A stretch of DNA of 64,000 nt from Chamaecyparis obtusa (GCA_027943335.1 BSBK01001163.1:382001-446000), one strand, 5' to 3'. Counted from the stretch's first letter, positions 1-12,325 are shown. Notes: generated by a model from the sequence alone, not told the origin. Numbers and translations: made by a program.

Positions 1-2216
1 CTGTGGAATGTGTTAGAGATTTGAGATCTTATGTTGGCCATCAATTTTAATTTTCTCAGAGGTGATAAAGTGTAGGAGGGTCCACTGCTATGTTTTTTCA
101 TTTGACAGCATCTCATTGGTCGAAGTAGGATGATGTGGAGTTTTTCAGAGGGGCCGATGTTAGAAAGATTGATCAATAATTGGTGCAAGATCTCATGGAA
201 TATTCTTCATCTTTCAGATCATGTGCCAACCATCCATTTTGATGCTAAGGGATTTGTGGGTCCTATGTCAGGAATGATTGGGTGGTGAGCAATGAATGGT
301 ATAGTGACAAGTGGCATAAAGTGGGGCCAGGTGAGGGTCTAAGGTTTAGCAGTTCAGATAAATATGTTTAGTGGCCTAAAATATTTTAAAAGGATTCGCT
401 CATTCATGAAATAAAATGGTTGTGCTCCAAATCAATTGGTGATTCAGCGAAGGAGTGTTCATGTAGTCGCTAAATAAATTGGCAAAGAGATAAGGTATTA
501 TGTGAACTAGAAAAAGTCTTCAGTCACCAGTTCACTAAGTATGACTGGGGTTGGTTTTTCTTGTTTGTTCATTGAATCATAGGGTTAAGCTTGAGTTAGG
601 AATTTCATTTCATGAATAAGAAAAACCCTTGTCACGTAGTCGCTAAAAGTTAACCTAGGGTATCTGAGGAGTTAAGTCATGAAGCCTGCAAAAGGAAGGA
701 TCTGACGGTGCCGATATAAAGTTGATCAAAATTCAAATATTGACTATTGATATATTGTTGGCACCATGGAAATGACTGTTGCTACCAACATTTGAAATTT
801 TTAAAGGGTTTTAGCGACAAGAAGGACCAAAATTGAATGTTTAAGTGGTTGGAGTTGGTGGAAATGATCTCGCTGACTGTTGTAGTGTGGTCCAGAGAGT
901 TTCATGATCGATTGCAGAGGTCTGTGCCATAAAGGAATGGGTTTTATTCCTCCAGGCAGGTTGCAAGTAACTGATATGACTGATTGGCATGGCAAATTCA
1001 TGGTCCTTAGTACATTGCTTAGAAAATTTTCATGAATAAGGATCATTCTTTGCATCTGATTGCCTAGGTTTTCATCCCTGTAATAAATTCTTGACTATTT
1101 TGGATGTTCTAGTGGGTGAAACCCTAACCCTAATCATTCGTAGCTTGTTGCATCCTGTTCTGGGATGCCAAGATGATTAGTGGTATAAATAGTTGAAACT
1201 TTGACTTAGTAAGGGTTCAAGTTTTCTTCTAAGAGCTAGTTCCATGAATGTTCTACCTTGTATATATTGCCTTTTTCTCTACATATAGGATTCCCTCTTT
1301 CCTCTCTAGTTTTAGATAATATGATACAAATTGTAATAGCTTATCTTATGTATGAGATTCAATATATTTGTACTATTATCAAATTGTTTCCATTTGAGTT
1401 TTAGATTTATTGATTGAAGCATCAAGGGTGTTTTAGCCTTTCTATTTGCATTTCCTTTGTGTCTGCAATAGAGTTGTTTTCACAGAAGCAACTAGGTCTA
1501 GGACTGGTTTTCAGATGTGTATAAACTGGGGTATCAAGGGTATTTCATGCTTTTCTTTTAGTGGATGTTGATCAATGTATCACTAGTTTATAGGTCTCTT
1601 CTAAGGGGAGGGTTAAAATCCTTTGAATCAGTGATAGCACATTGGGATACACAAGTGGTTTGGTAATGCATGATCTGATCAATGGTGTATGTTGATGTAA
1701 GGCATCAATGTATTTGAATGTATTATTTTCTTGTTTCATAGCTCTTTGTTGCAATGAGGTATTTGACTCTACTGCCCATTGGATAAGGCACTGGTCTATG
1801 AGAGACTAAGGATATTTTAGGGGTCCATTCAACCCAACATCAATCATTCAAATCAAATATCTTTCCCTTTTATGCTGGTGGTAGTGGTAATAGGAGGTCC
1901 ATTCTAGTATTTAGACTCATTCTATGCAAATAGGGCTATTGCATAAGAATTGGCTTCATTGGGGTACAAGATACCTAAAAGGGTGTGAAGGCTATTCCAC
2001 AATAATGTATTTACAGGCCTATTATTTATCATGAGGTATATTGAGTGTGCAAATAAGGCAATACCCACCTGAGTGATGTGGAGCTCAAAGAAGAAGAAGG
2101 ATTCCTTTCAATCCTCATTAATTGGACTATTTTTCTTGTCAAACTTGAGTGCCTACCCTGAGAATCAAGCCCATATATTGATTCAAGTTTGGTCTTGCAA
2201 GGAAAAGAACCAAAAA
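1..2216 (+). repeat. Element 1 left (5') LTR, truncated by window edge
   Basis: Direct repeat of 6056-8268. The 3' boundary is set where the two copies diverge: both read AAGAACCAA, then this copy runs into the PBS and the other into unrelated DNA. The motif TCGCTAA recurs in the first 700 bp. No coding potential is evident; the short ORFs here are chance. Confidence 0.82.
1184..1191 (+). promoter_or_regulatory. TATA box of element 1 LTR
   Basis: TATAAATA in the left LTR, where a U3 promoter would be expected. The aligned site in the right LTR reads GATAAATA (near 7238), so that copy is damaged. Function is inferred from position only. Confidence 0.45.
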
Positions 2217-2218
2217 AC

Positions 2219-2236
2219 TAGTGACTCTGCTAGGGA
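2219..2236 (+). other. Primer-binding site, Tat-like type
   Basis: TAGTGACTCTGCTAGGGA begins about 2 nt after the left LTR. It matches the site known from plant Tat/Ogre-type gypsy elements (TGGCGACTCTGCTGGGGA) at 15 of 18 positions. All three differences are C-to-T or G-to-A transitions, as expected from decay of a methylated repeat. The leader from 2237 to 2746 has no supportable ORF. Confidence 0.7.
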
Positions 2237-2746
2237 TTGAAATAAGTTCACCAATAAGAGTATCCCAAAGTATTGGTATTTTCATTTTGGGGAAGAGTCT
2301 CATAAATGTCATAATCTGAAAGTTGTTTTCAGATCTGCAAATGTATTACCTAGATTTGTTGTTGTAAACTTTTGAAATTATTATATGTGACTTTGCTATG
2401 AGGAATGCCCAGAATCTGTTGGTGTTTCAAAGGAGATTAGTGAAAATTTGTCTCCTCTGAAAGGGGGTGGCAACTCTATACTAGAACGAACATGAGGTGT
2501 GTAGCCTTGTTTTACTTTTTAGTCAAATGTGAATAGGACAACAATGATTAGCAAAAGCTTCCAGTTATTCTGCATTCAATATTTTGTGTATTTGCATGGT
2601 CTTTATCAAATGGTTTTGTCATTAAAGAAAGGACATATAAGTGTGAAGTATGTAGGAGGGGTTTAGTGACAAAAGAAGGTTAGTTTCAAGTATAGATTTC
2701 ATATCCTGGAGATTTTCAAGTAGTTGTGTAAGAGCTGCAGCTAGTG

Positions 2747-3464
2747 ATGGATGTCCATAGAGTTTCTTTTGTCAAGGGGTATATACCATTTTTTTATGAT
2801 GGCATACCTAGTTTCCCTAATAAGATCCCAGATGAAATCAGGGGATATTTACCAAAGTTTGATAGGGACCAGTCTCAATCAATAAGGAAACATGTTCAAT
2901 GCTTTGCTGATATGATGTGTGATTTTGATGTTTGCCATGAGGACCTATGGATGAAATTGTTTGTTCAAACTCTAGAGGGTGATGCTAGACTGGTTTTCTT
3001 TTCTACCAGCATGTTCTATTTCATCTTGGAGTGAGATGCATTCAGCCTTCATGGAGCAATTAGGAGAAAGGGTAAGCATATCTGATTCTTATGATAAGTT
3101 TTTAAAGATTCATATTGAGAGTAATGAACTTGTCCCTCAATTCAATATTAGATTTGCAAAAGTATTGAATGAAATCCCTGAAGGTTATAGACCTAATGAT
3201 CAAGTGTGTGTGAATGTCTACTTTGATGCATTTGATAAGAAGATGAACTACTTATTGAGGGATAAAGAACCTAAGTCATTATATTAGGCATTTATAACTG
3301 CAATGGATATTGAAAATAATTTGAAGTATGGATTGACCAGAGGGCATTTTTCCATGAATGTATGCCGATATAATGAATATGAAAGAAAAGAAGATTGTAG
3401 TCTTGATACCAGATTTTCAAATTAGTGTATCAAAACTTCTGTTGTAGTTTGTAATCAAGTTGAA
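2747..3464 (+). pseudogene. gag of element 1, frameshifted
   Basis: Encodes the retrotransposon capsid-like protein. The ATG at 2747 opens a frame leading to the conserved stretch LFVQTLEGDAR. A frameshift near 2990-3005 moves the frame to the continuation SWSEMHSAFMEQLGERVS, then FDAFDKKMNYLLRDKEP, which matches the gag of the Tat-like element at 12326-12598 (FDAKKGYLLKDKNP). In-frame TAG codons sit at 3285 and 3423. No zinc knuckle is visible. The same frame continues without a new start into the acidic region, so gag and acidic region were probably one protein. Confidence 0.75.
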
Positions 3465-4998
3465 ATGTCAAATCAAGATATGTGTATAAATGTTGTTGAG
3501 TCTTTTGCTACTGATGAGACATGTGTTCAGGATGCTACAACAGTAAGATATATTCCAGACCTTGATATAATTGAGCAGTGTGCTAGTGTTCTAAGTTGTG
3601 AATTAGCTACTATAGTCAATTCTTGTAATTTTGATTATGAGCATGATTTTGCTAATGTTCCTAGACATGAGGTTGCTGCTTCTATATCTCAGTATTATAC
3701 AAATGAAGAGGCTGAAAGTTATGTCTCTACTGATGATTTTTGAGTTGTTGTACAAGATGAGGAATGTGATTCATAGGCATATTAGTCACAGTCAAGGGAA
3801 CATAGTGTTGAAAGTGGTTATTCAAGTGAGAATGATGAAGGCAGTGATGTAGAGGTGTCTTCATATGAGTCGGATGCAACATGGGAGGAAGAAAGTAATG
3901 ATGGAAGTGAACACTCCTTTGATAGTGAAGGTATGATTTCTTTTTCTGAATTTGAAAATGAGAATGCATCTTAGTTTTTGCATTATACAAATCAGTTTGA
4001 ATATGAAGATGTTGAGAGTGATTTGTCCTCAAAGTATGAAGATAAGGAAATGGTAATTCAATGTGATATCAATGAGGATGGACATGAAGATTTGAGTAAA
4101 AGGTTATCTAATGGTCCTGCATTGGATAATGAGGTTGCAGCATATAGTAGAGGGTTTAGGAGTGAACCATTGTTTTTCTATAATGGTTTTCCTAAACAAG
4201 ATAATGAAGAGGATGTAATTATGGACACTATATGCTTGGCAGGTGATATTGACTGTGAATCTTCATATAGTTTTGATTTTTCTTTATATGTTGAGAGTCT
4301 CCATGAAAATGAAATGGGTAGTGAATTTAAGGTGTTTACTAATACTTTATATGATGAGGACTATGATGATGATCAGCCCATTTTTTGTCATAATGTTCAA
4401 CAAGGTGTATTACATGGAGTTATCAATCCATTGTTTGAAGAACACATGGAGGTTTCAGGTGTAGTTGAATTAGATGTAAATGATGACATATTGTCATACC
4501 ATTGTGAGGAACCAGGATATTATTTTTCCATGAGTGACAGAGTTTTAAGTGATGGTGTTGCATTTAATTCTGGAGTGGTTATAGAATTTGATGATGATGA
4601 CATGTGTAAGTACAAATTTGATTATTCATTTCAACTCCAACCAGCTACACCAGAGGATATGCAAAGTCAAGGTATGAATGAAGATTTTTATCAAATAAAG
4701 TATGTGACTTTTGCATTTTAGATTGATGGCATACATGAATCAGTAGATAAGGATTAGTTTTAGTTTGATGATAGTATTTTATGAGCACACTAAGTCTTAC
4801 TTTCATAGTGAGCAAGATGATGAAAATGCTCCAGTTTTTTACATGCACTATGAGAATGAAGACAAAAATTTTGTTTTGCCTAATGGATTGATTGAAAGTG
4901 TTGATATGCTTGGTGAAACAAATGGGAATAAAATATTTAGCTTACCTCAAGAAGAAAGAAATGAAAATCAGGTATATGAAAGAGGTAAGAAGTTTTGA
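3465..4998 (+). pseudogene. Acidic extension of element 1 gag, unknown function
   Basis: The gag frame continues to 4721 with stops at 3741 (TGA), 3774, 3783 and 3972 (all TAG). It includes a 247-codon open stretch (3978-4721). The protein is rich in Asp and Glu, with runs such as DDDD and YDEDYDDDQ, plus many Tyr, Ser and Cys. A frameshift near 4780 carries coding to a TGA at 4996. It occupies the place where protease and RT would be. I recognise no domain. The Tat-like relative has a shorter acidic linker in the same place (DEDDTYDENG near 46930), so this may be that linker greatly enlarged. Confidence 0.6.
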
Positions 4999-5400
4999 AA
5001 ATTTCTAGTGATTCAGGGCCATCATTTGTACATGATAGGAGTAGTTTTCTTGCTTTCAATAAAGTTGTTCAAGAAAGGTTTTGTGGGGTGGTCTACTTCT
5101 CCTAGAGATATGAATTCTTGCCATGCCTACAAGAGGCATAGATCCCTAGATAGAGCCACTATTAGAACCTATAAAAAATTTCATGGCTATAGAATTTTTA
5201 TTCTGTTCCCTGTAATTATTTTCATGTCTCTGGTTAAAACCCTTGTCAAATTTTCAAAATCTAGCCGTTATAGTGAAAAAACCCTAAGTCTACCCCGGCC
5301 CCGTTCTAATTTTAAGTTACATTTTGGGCCACTTAAATCTCCTATAATGCACATGCTTTATATTTTTGGTCACCCCACAAAGGTTTTCTTTCTTTAATAT
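4999..5400 (+). other. 3' internal region of element 1, shared with the Tat-like element
   Basis: After the ORF, 5083-5174 resembles the minus strand of 16900-16984, just past the Tat integrase end. Shared blocks include CCATGCCTA and CCCTAGATAGAG. A polypurine tract must lie in or after this stretch but I could not place it with confidence. Confidence 0.5.
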
Positions 5401-8268
5401 TTCCTAAGTCTAAGTGCCCAGTGAAATGATTTTTCCTAAGTCCTGCGCCTTGATTTTCCTAATGTTTCAGCCTTAATATTTCCTGGGCCCGGTCTCCTAA
5501 CACCATCTCAATCCAACGGTTGTTGTGAAAGTGCATTGAGTGTGTCAAAGGCACGTGATTTTGTGATGACTGTTGATTCTCTTTCATGACATAACATTTC
5601 AATGCAGGTGGGTCCACTGCCACATAAGCACAAATGGTGCTTCCTTATTAGCTGAATAAATGATGAAGTGGCAGGGTTGTCAGATTGTCCTATGAACTAA
5701 GAAAAGGTTGCATGTCCACTTACCAAATTTTGCAATGTGGTGGTCTCTCATTCATTGAAGTATCCTATACAATAGGGTGGGGTCAAGTTTTACATCATCA
5801 GCAACATATTCCAAATCAACAGTTGGCGTATAAGCGCATAGAATCTTTTAAGCCCTTTAGATCATGTGCCAACCATCCATTTCTCCAGGTGTTCAGGTTA
5901 GCAATAAGAGGTGGGTCCAAAATGACATGTGAGCATAGTTGGTGAACTGTGATTGGTCCACAAAGAAATATGTTGGTGATTGTTAGTGGGACATGGTTTT
6001 CGACTTGTCAGAGGGTCTTGACATCTATAGTAAATCAATGATGGGTGTAAGTTCTTGTGGAATGTGTTAGAGGTTTGAGATCTTATGCTAGCCGTCGATT
6101 TTACTTTTCTTAGAGGTGATAAAGTGCAGGAGGGTCCACTGCTATGTGTTTTCATTTGGCAGCATCTCATTGGTCAAAGTAGGAAGATGTGGAGTTTGTT
6201 AGAGGGGCCGATGTCAAAAAGATTGATCAACAGTTGGCCCATGATCTCATGGAATTTTCTTCATCTTTTAGATCATGCACCAACCATCCATTTTGATGCT
6301 AAGGGATTTGTGGGTCCTATGTCAAGAATGACTGGGTAGTGAGCAGTGAATGGTATAGTGACAAGTGGCATAAATTGGGCATGGGTACGGGTCTAAGGTT
6401 TAGTAGTCCAGATAAATATGTTTAGTGGCTTGAAAATTTTTTAAAGGATTCTCTCATTCATGAAATAAAATGGTAATGCTCCAAATCAATTGGTGATTCA
6501 GTGAAGGAGTGTTCTCGTAGTCGCTAAATAAATTGGCAAAGAGATAAGGTATTCAACAAACTAGAAAAAGTCTTCAGTCACCAGTTCGCTAAGTATGACC
6601 GGGGTTGGTTTTTCTTGTTTGTTCACTAAATCATAGGGTTAAGCTTGGGTTCAGAATTTCATTTCATGAATAAGAAATACCCTTGTTGCATAGTTGCTAA
6701 AAGTTAACCTAGGGTGTCTGAGCAGTTAAGTCATGAAGCCTGCAAAAGGAAGGATCTGACAGTGTCGATATAAAGTTGACCAAAATTCAAATATTGACCG
6801 TCGATATACTGCTGGCACCATGGAAATGACCATTGCTACCAAGATTTGAAATTTTTAAAGGATTTTAGTGATAAGAAGGACCAAAATTGAATCTTTAAGC
6901 GGTTGGAGTTGGTGGAAATGATCTCGTTGACTATTGCAATGTGGTCCAGAGAGTTTCATGATCGATTGCAGAGGTCTGTGCCATAAAGGAATGGGTTTTC
7001 TTACTCCAGGGAGGTTGCAGGTGATTGATATGACTGATTGGCATGACAAATTCATGGTCCTTGGTACATTGCTCAAAAAAATTTCATGAATAAGGATCAT
7101 TCTTTGGATCTGATCACCTGGGTTTTCATCACTGTAATAAATTCTTGACTGTTTTAGTTGTTCTAGTGGGTGAAACCCTAAACCTAATCATCTGTAGCTT
7201 GTTGCATCCTATTCTGGGATCCCAAGATGATTAGTGGGATAAATAGTTGAAAGTTTGACTTAGCAAGGGTTTGAGTTTTCTTCTGAGAGCTGGTTCCATG
7301 AATGTTCTACCTTGTATATATTGCCTTTTTCTCTGCATATAGGGTTCCCTCTTTCCTCTCTAGTTTTGGAGAATATGATACAAATTGTAATAGCTTATCT
7401 TATGTATGAGATTTGATATATTTTTACTGTTATCAGATTGTTTCCATTTGAGTTTTAGACTTATTGATTGAAGCATCAAGGGTGTTTCAGCCTTTGTATT
7501 TGCATTTCCTTTGTGTCTGCAATAGTGTTGTTTTCACAAAAGCAACTAGGTCTAGGACTGGTTTTCAGATGTGTATGAGCTGGGGTATCAAGGGTGTTTC
7601 ATGCTTGTCTTTTAGTGGATGCTAATCAATGTATCACTAGTTTATAGGTCTCTTCTAAGGGGAGGGTTAAAATCCTTTGAATCAGTGATAGCACATTGGG
7701 ATACACAAGTGGTTTGGTAATGCATGATATGATCAGTGGTGTATGTTGATGTAAGGTATCAATGTATTTGAATGTATTGTTTTCTTTTTTCATAGCTCTC
7801 TATTGGAATGAGGTATTTGACTCTACTTCCCATTGGATAAGGCATTGGTCTATGAGAGACTAAGGATATTTTAGGGGTCCATTCAACCCAACATCAATCA
7901 TTCAAATCAAATAACTTTCCCTTTTATGTTGGTGGTAGTGGTAATAGGAGGTCCATTCTAGTCTTCAGACTCATTCTATGCAAATAGGGCTATTGCATAA
8001 GAATTGGCTTCATTGGGGTACAAGATACCTAAAAGTGTTTGAAGACAACTCCAAAATAATGTATCTATAGGCCTATTGTTTAGCATGAGGTATCTTAAGT
8101 GTGCAAATAAGGACATACCCACCTAAGTGATGTGGAGCTCAAAGAAGAAGGAGGATTCCTTTCAATCCTCATTAATTAGACTATTTTATTGTCAAACTTG
8201 AGTGCCTACCTTGAGAATCAAGCCCATATATTGATTCAAGTTTGGTGCTGCAAGGAAAAGAACCAACA
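5401..8268 (+). repeat. Element 1 right (3') LTR; exact start uncertain
   Basis: The part that can be paired with the left LTR is 6056-8268. The LTR must begin further left, between about 5190 and 6055, but its partner start is outside the window. It ends AACCAACA near 8268. Inside, 5860-5885 is an imperfect repeat of 6265-6290 (both have ACCAACCATCCATTT), so the U3 part contains internal duplication. No gene is evident. Confidence 0.7.
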
Positions 8269-8677
8269 ACTTTAATAAGTCATGGTTTATGACTGTAGTT
8301 TCTACCTTGTTTTCTTTATGAAAAAATCCATGACTTATGGGAGTCATCTGTGTTCATGGGTTTTTTATTATGAGTCACAATTAATGTGACTATGGCTTGT
8401 TTATGAATAAGCCAAGACTGGTGTTAAATCTGGAGATTATTCTCTTGAAGGTCAGCCTTTAACTAGTAACATGATTGGTGTTCTTTATTTTCAACTGTAT
8501 ATATGAAGCCAAGATCAATGAACACATTTCAGCTTGATGAATAAAGTCATGACATATGGAAGAATGTTGGGCTTTTGGGTATTAGATTTTTCAAACATTT
8601 CCTATCACTATAAGTCACAGCTTGTGACTGAAGCTTACACTCAACTAAAAATACAAAGCCGTGACTTATAGTGATAG
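8269..8677. repeat. Inverted-repeat cluster with a 17-bp perfect hairpin
   Basis: Position 8275-8285 (ATAAGTCATGG) pairs perfectly with 8328-8338. Position 8602-8618 (CTATCACTATAAGTCAC) pairs perfectly with 8661-8677, and the loop holds the palindrome AGTCACA-GCT-TGTGACT (8613-8629). Further degenerate copies of the AAGTCA/TGACTT core lie at about 8372-8390 and 8545. No ORF. It could be a degraded foldback element or MITE cluster. Confidence 0.6.
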
Positions 8678-9007
8678 CAGCTTATGGGTTTTGAACCATG
8701 AGTTGTACTTGGCTGTAACTCGGCCTTTGATTGGTAACTATTTTGAATTTTCTATAGATTTTGTCATGAAGCTTGTGTTTACACATTCCACACCTACAAA
8801 CATGAGCCCCTTCATTATTGTTGATAGTGGACTCACTAAACTCAGCCTTCTCTTCAACATGTGGCTATGATAGGATATTATGAAATCGTGAGTCCATAGA
8901 CTTGGCTCTATGCTCAGTTTGGAACCCAAGTTCTTAAACCACTATGACTATGAGTGTGGCAATGATAGGAAACCTCTCTTCTCTAGTTACTTTACTAAAG
9001 TCGCGAG

Positions 9008-9128
9008 CTTATGACTGAAAGATATTAAAATATGTATTCAGTTCCATTTAAAACTATAACATCTTTCAGTCATAACCTTTGCAAACTTTATAAGGTGACT
9101 AAAAATATGACTGAAAGATGTTAAAAAA
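9008..9128. repeat. Three copies of a TATGACTGAAAGATGTTA motif, one inverted
   Basis: Copies at 9009-9030 (plus), 9055-9076 (minus) and 9105-9126 (plus), each about 20 bp with one or two differences. The core TATGACTGAAAGAT is in all three. The stretch 8678-9007 between this and the hairpin shows nothing I can assign. Confidence 0.6.
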
Positions 9129-10419
9129 TAACAATCACTTTCATTCAAAATAGATAAGTACATTGCTTCTTATGATATTTCTTTACTGTCTATTGTTGAC
9201 TTAATTTCTAGCTTATGTACATTTTTCTTTTTTCTTTTGCTATCAACAACTGCACATACATTTCACCAGGAACTATCAGATTATAAAATACACTGCAATC
9301 TTTTCTTTGAAAAACATACCTTGCACTCTACCTATGATCATGAGCCAGGTTGAAAACTCATGCTTTTTGTTTATAAAAATACCTCTACAACTTGCATTTT
9401 ATTTGATTTGTAACTTTAATATTTCAATCGTAGGTATCATATACTATGCACATTTTCTCAATAGCATAAATTTTCATTTTGAAAGAATTCAAAACATAGC
9501 TCATTGTATCAAAGCTTCTTCAACATGACCACCATCACCAACTCACTTGACTATATTTGAATTCAATGTTAAAATAGAGAACATCCTTGAACCAACTGAT
9601 ACATATTAGCATGTATGAACATAGTCCTTTTTCTATTTTGATGCTGAATTTGATCCTTAAATATGAGAAATGCAACAAGATAAAATGTTTTCTATTTAAT
9701 GAAGTTTGAGCATGGGCTTGTGACACTCACTAAATACAAACTGAAGACATTTTATAACTTTATGGCATAATTTTGAAGCATTCCTTCTGTAATCAGCAAT
9801 AATAATGATATTACTTGAAACTGTACCATTGAAATAGAAAGGACATATATTGTACCAGTATTTATGCAGCTACACTCTGTGACTTGAACTTTGAATATTT
9901 GCAACATTGGCACTTCCTGTAGCACTTTATTCTTGAAATTCCAGCTTGATTTGCATCTTTTTCTATGACTGAATATGAAAACTAGTCAACTCTTCTCTGC
10001 AAAATAATTTGTTTAAGCCTTCAAACAACATCATTCTAAATTGGTTAAATTGGTGAACATAATAAACAACTTTGTCAATCAATTTTCAAACCATTATGTT
10101 CACTAATTTATCAAAACATTGCATCATCTGAAAAATGTTTCTCAGCTTGATCATAATAAGTCCCTTTAATTCAGATCCCTGGTTAATAAAAAGGACAAAA
10201 TACACCAAAATGATCATAAATAGTAAAAGGTTTCATGTTTACAGAAACAAGTCCCTTTAATACTACCTTGTAGTGAGTGTTAGTGTACATTTCCTTATTG
10301 AATTTAGTTTTCTAGATTGATGTGTATATTTGAAAACTTGATTGTCATAGTATGTTATTTGTTTCTTATGCATTGCTTAGATCCAATAGGATCTAACAAT
10401 TTTTCTCTCTCTTATGTAG
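9129..10419 (+). other. Unassigned AT-rich DNA, possible intron
   Basis: No retroelement motif, long ORF or repeat pair is visible. If the small exon at 10420 is real, this would be intron sequence ahead of it. The last 20 bases are pyrimidine-rich (TTTTTCTCTCTCTTATGTAG), typical of a plant 3' splice site. Confidence 0.3.
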
Positions 10420-10481
10420 ATATGAACCCTAAAGACCTAAATGTAGATGAAGACATGGAATTTGAAGACCTTGGGACTTGA
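10420..10481 (+). pseudogene. Possible captured terminal exon with acidic C-terminus
   Basis: A pyrimidine tract ending in TAG is followed by a short frame reading NPKDLNVDEDMEFEDLGT and a TGA at 10479. The peptide is strongly acidic and its composition is unlike the surrounding AT-rich DNA. Downstream, 10482-10849 is AT-rich with CAATAAAC near 10847, which would suit a 3' UTR. I do not recognise the protein. A chance ORF cannot be excluded, because no upstream exon was found. Confidence 0.25.
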
Positions 10482-10849
10482 GACTTAGCAAACAACCAGC
10501 TAACTCAAAACAACACAAAGGCAATGTATGGGATCCCTATTCCATACTTCAATTTTTTTTTTCAATTCTACAAATGTACTCTACTTATTGATTTGAAATA
10601 TGAACATGGAAAGACATTTGTATACTACATTCAGTTTGAATGCATAATGTAATGATCATTTATGAATTTTTTGAAATTTTTGTAACAATGATCAATACTT
10701 AGAGTACAATAATGACATCTAGAATGAATGCAATAATGGAATGTAAACTAACAAAACCTACAAGGAAGTGTTAATTTGACAAACAAATGTGCAACCTTTT
10801 CTTATTTATGCTTATTATGTTGTCTGCTATAAGTTTAAGTAACAATAAA

Positions 10850-11260
10850 CACAAGAAATATTAAAATTTTCAAAATAGATTTCATACTAAGTACTTCCCC
10901 CCATTAAATTACTCCACTTTCTTGACAATATCATTCTTTACTAGAGAGGAATATCAACAACTAGGACACTCATTGCCAATTTTCTTTCAGGGTAAGAAGA
11001 AAGCCTATAAGGAAAATCCTTAATTGTACCAATAATAGGTACCTCTCTAGAATTCATAGCATGACATCTCCATGAGGAGAGTCAACATGAAAACCCATCG
11101 ATCTCATTATTTCTACATGCATAATAGTATTATATTCTCTTGAATCAATCATGGAATTTTTTAGCATCTCTCCATTTATGACTAGAGTTAAGAAGAAAGG
11201 ATCCATAGCTCCCAAGGAAGAATTCACAGTATTTTTATCCAGGTACATATGAGGGATTTA
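10850..11260 (-). pseudogene. Aspartic protease region of Tat-like element, copy 1
   Basis: Reads TLVINGEMLKNSMIDSREYN, the position of the retroviral-type protease active site. The usual D-S/T-G is DSR here, so the catalytic Gly is lost; copy 2 at 45939-46241 keeps DSG. Similarity to copy 2 fades near 10850, which is taken as the broken 3' end of this fragment. No RT follows. Confidence 0.65.
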
Positions 11261-12325
11261 TGAAACAATCTCTTCTGACTTGTTCCCTTTTCTTTAATAA
11301 TTATCTTCTACTTTTTTCAATTCTTAATACTTTTTTGACCGCTGAACATTTGAAGAAGGCACACCATTTTTCAATGACAAAACTTTTTCCTTATGTTCCC
11401 AAATCCTCATCATTTCAAGTAGTGGACCCTTGATAGTAACCTGAGATAACAACTGTCCTATATCAATAGGGGTATAACTTACATCACAAAAATCTTATTT
11501 CAAAGAAACAACATCTCTATCCTTAGTTTGAGAATCTAAGTTCAGTTCATCCCCCTTTTGTTTCTTGTTTTCACCTTGGGGAAGGGAAACATCTATCTCC
11601 GGTATCCTTTCCTTTATCCTATATGAATTATTCTGACCACTTGGATTTTCAACCATCTTGATATTAATTTTCTTGACACTATCAACAATTTAATCTTTTT
11701 TTTTTGTGTTTTCTTAGTGTCCACCTTGTTCATTTTTTTGAAAAAACTTTAAAAATGGTATTTGAGCTATCTCCCCATCTGAGGGTCTTCCTAATGAAAT
11801 GGTTTCTTCACCCTCTTCTACATTATACATTATATCATCAATTTATTCCTCTTCTTCATCAGATAAAACTTGCTAATGAAAAACCTCACTCCTATTATGT
11901 GAGTCGTACACATCTTGATTTTCATCCTCATCAATAGAATCCACTTCATCATATAAATGTGATGATGCCATGGCACAACCATTTTCATCATATGTATCAT
12001 CTCCATCATCCCCATGTCCCTTAATAGTGGAAATAGTCAAAGAAACAACAAAATGATTAGGATCATGTGGGGCCTAGCAAGATACACACCATGGGACATC
12101 ATTATTCATGTTAACAAAGTTCTTTTTCAATGGGTTAGGGGTTCTATCATTTTTCTTGTCTTTATTTTTTGGGAGAAGAGGTTTCCCATCCTTCCATTGG
12201 GTATGATATGGGAGATTTTGCAACCTTGGTTGTCTGTTTAAATTATTGTAAGTGGATCTCTCATTATTTGTAGACCTAATTCCCTTATACTCATTAGATT
12301 TTAAATATTTCAAAGTACTCAATAT
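11261..12325 (-). pseudogene. Gag-protease linker of Tat-like element, copy 1
   Basis: Degenerate minus-strand coding parallel to 46261-48118. It includes an acidic stretch near 11980-12010 (DDTYDENG) and a basic segment 12074-12322 (PLLPKNKDKKNDRTPNPLKK). Several stops and frameshifts are present. No zinc knuckle could be seen in either copy. Confidence 0.55.

Larger units (their letters stand above)
1..8268 (+). mobile_element. Element 1: non-autonomous Tat-like Ty3/gypsy LTR retrotransposon, 5' end outside window
   Basis: Positions 1-2216 recur at 6056-8268 as a direct repeat, about 90% identical by eye. Between them lie a primer-binding site, a gag ORF and a long acidic ORF. This is the order LTR, PBS, gag, LTR. 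No aspartic protease, RT, RNase H or integrase motif is visible between 2237 and 5400, and the space left is too small for a pol gene. It is therefore read as a gag-bearing non-autonomous element. Its PBS and part of its 3' internal region resemble the Tat-like element at 14.4-48.4 kb. The left LTR begins outside the window, so the target-site duplication cannot be checked. Confidence 0.8.

Noticed and set aside
801..1055. 84-codon minus-strand ORF, with a related 81-codon one at 6855-7100
   Set aside because: Both lie inside the LTR copies of element 1 and correspond to each other only because the LTRs are repeats.
5070..5392. Inverted TTTGTGGGGTG at 5081-5091 and 5370-5380 as possible transposon ends
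   Set aside because: Only about 11 bp match, no target duplication, and the left copy belongs to the region shared with the Tat-like element.
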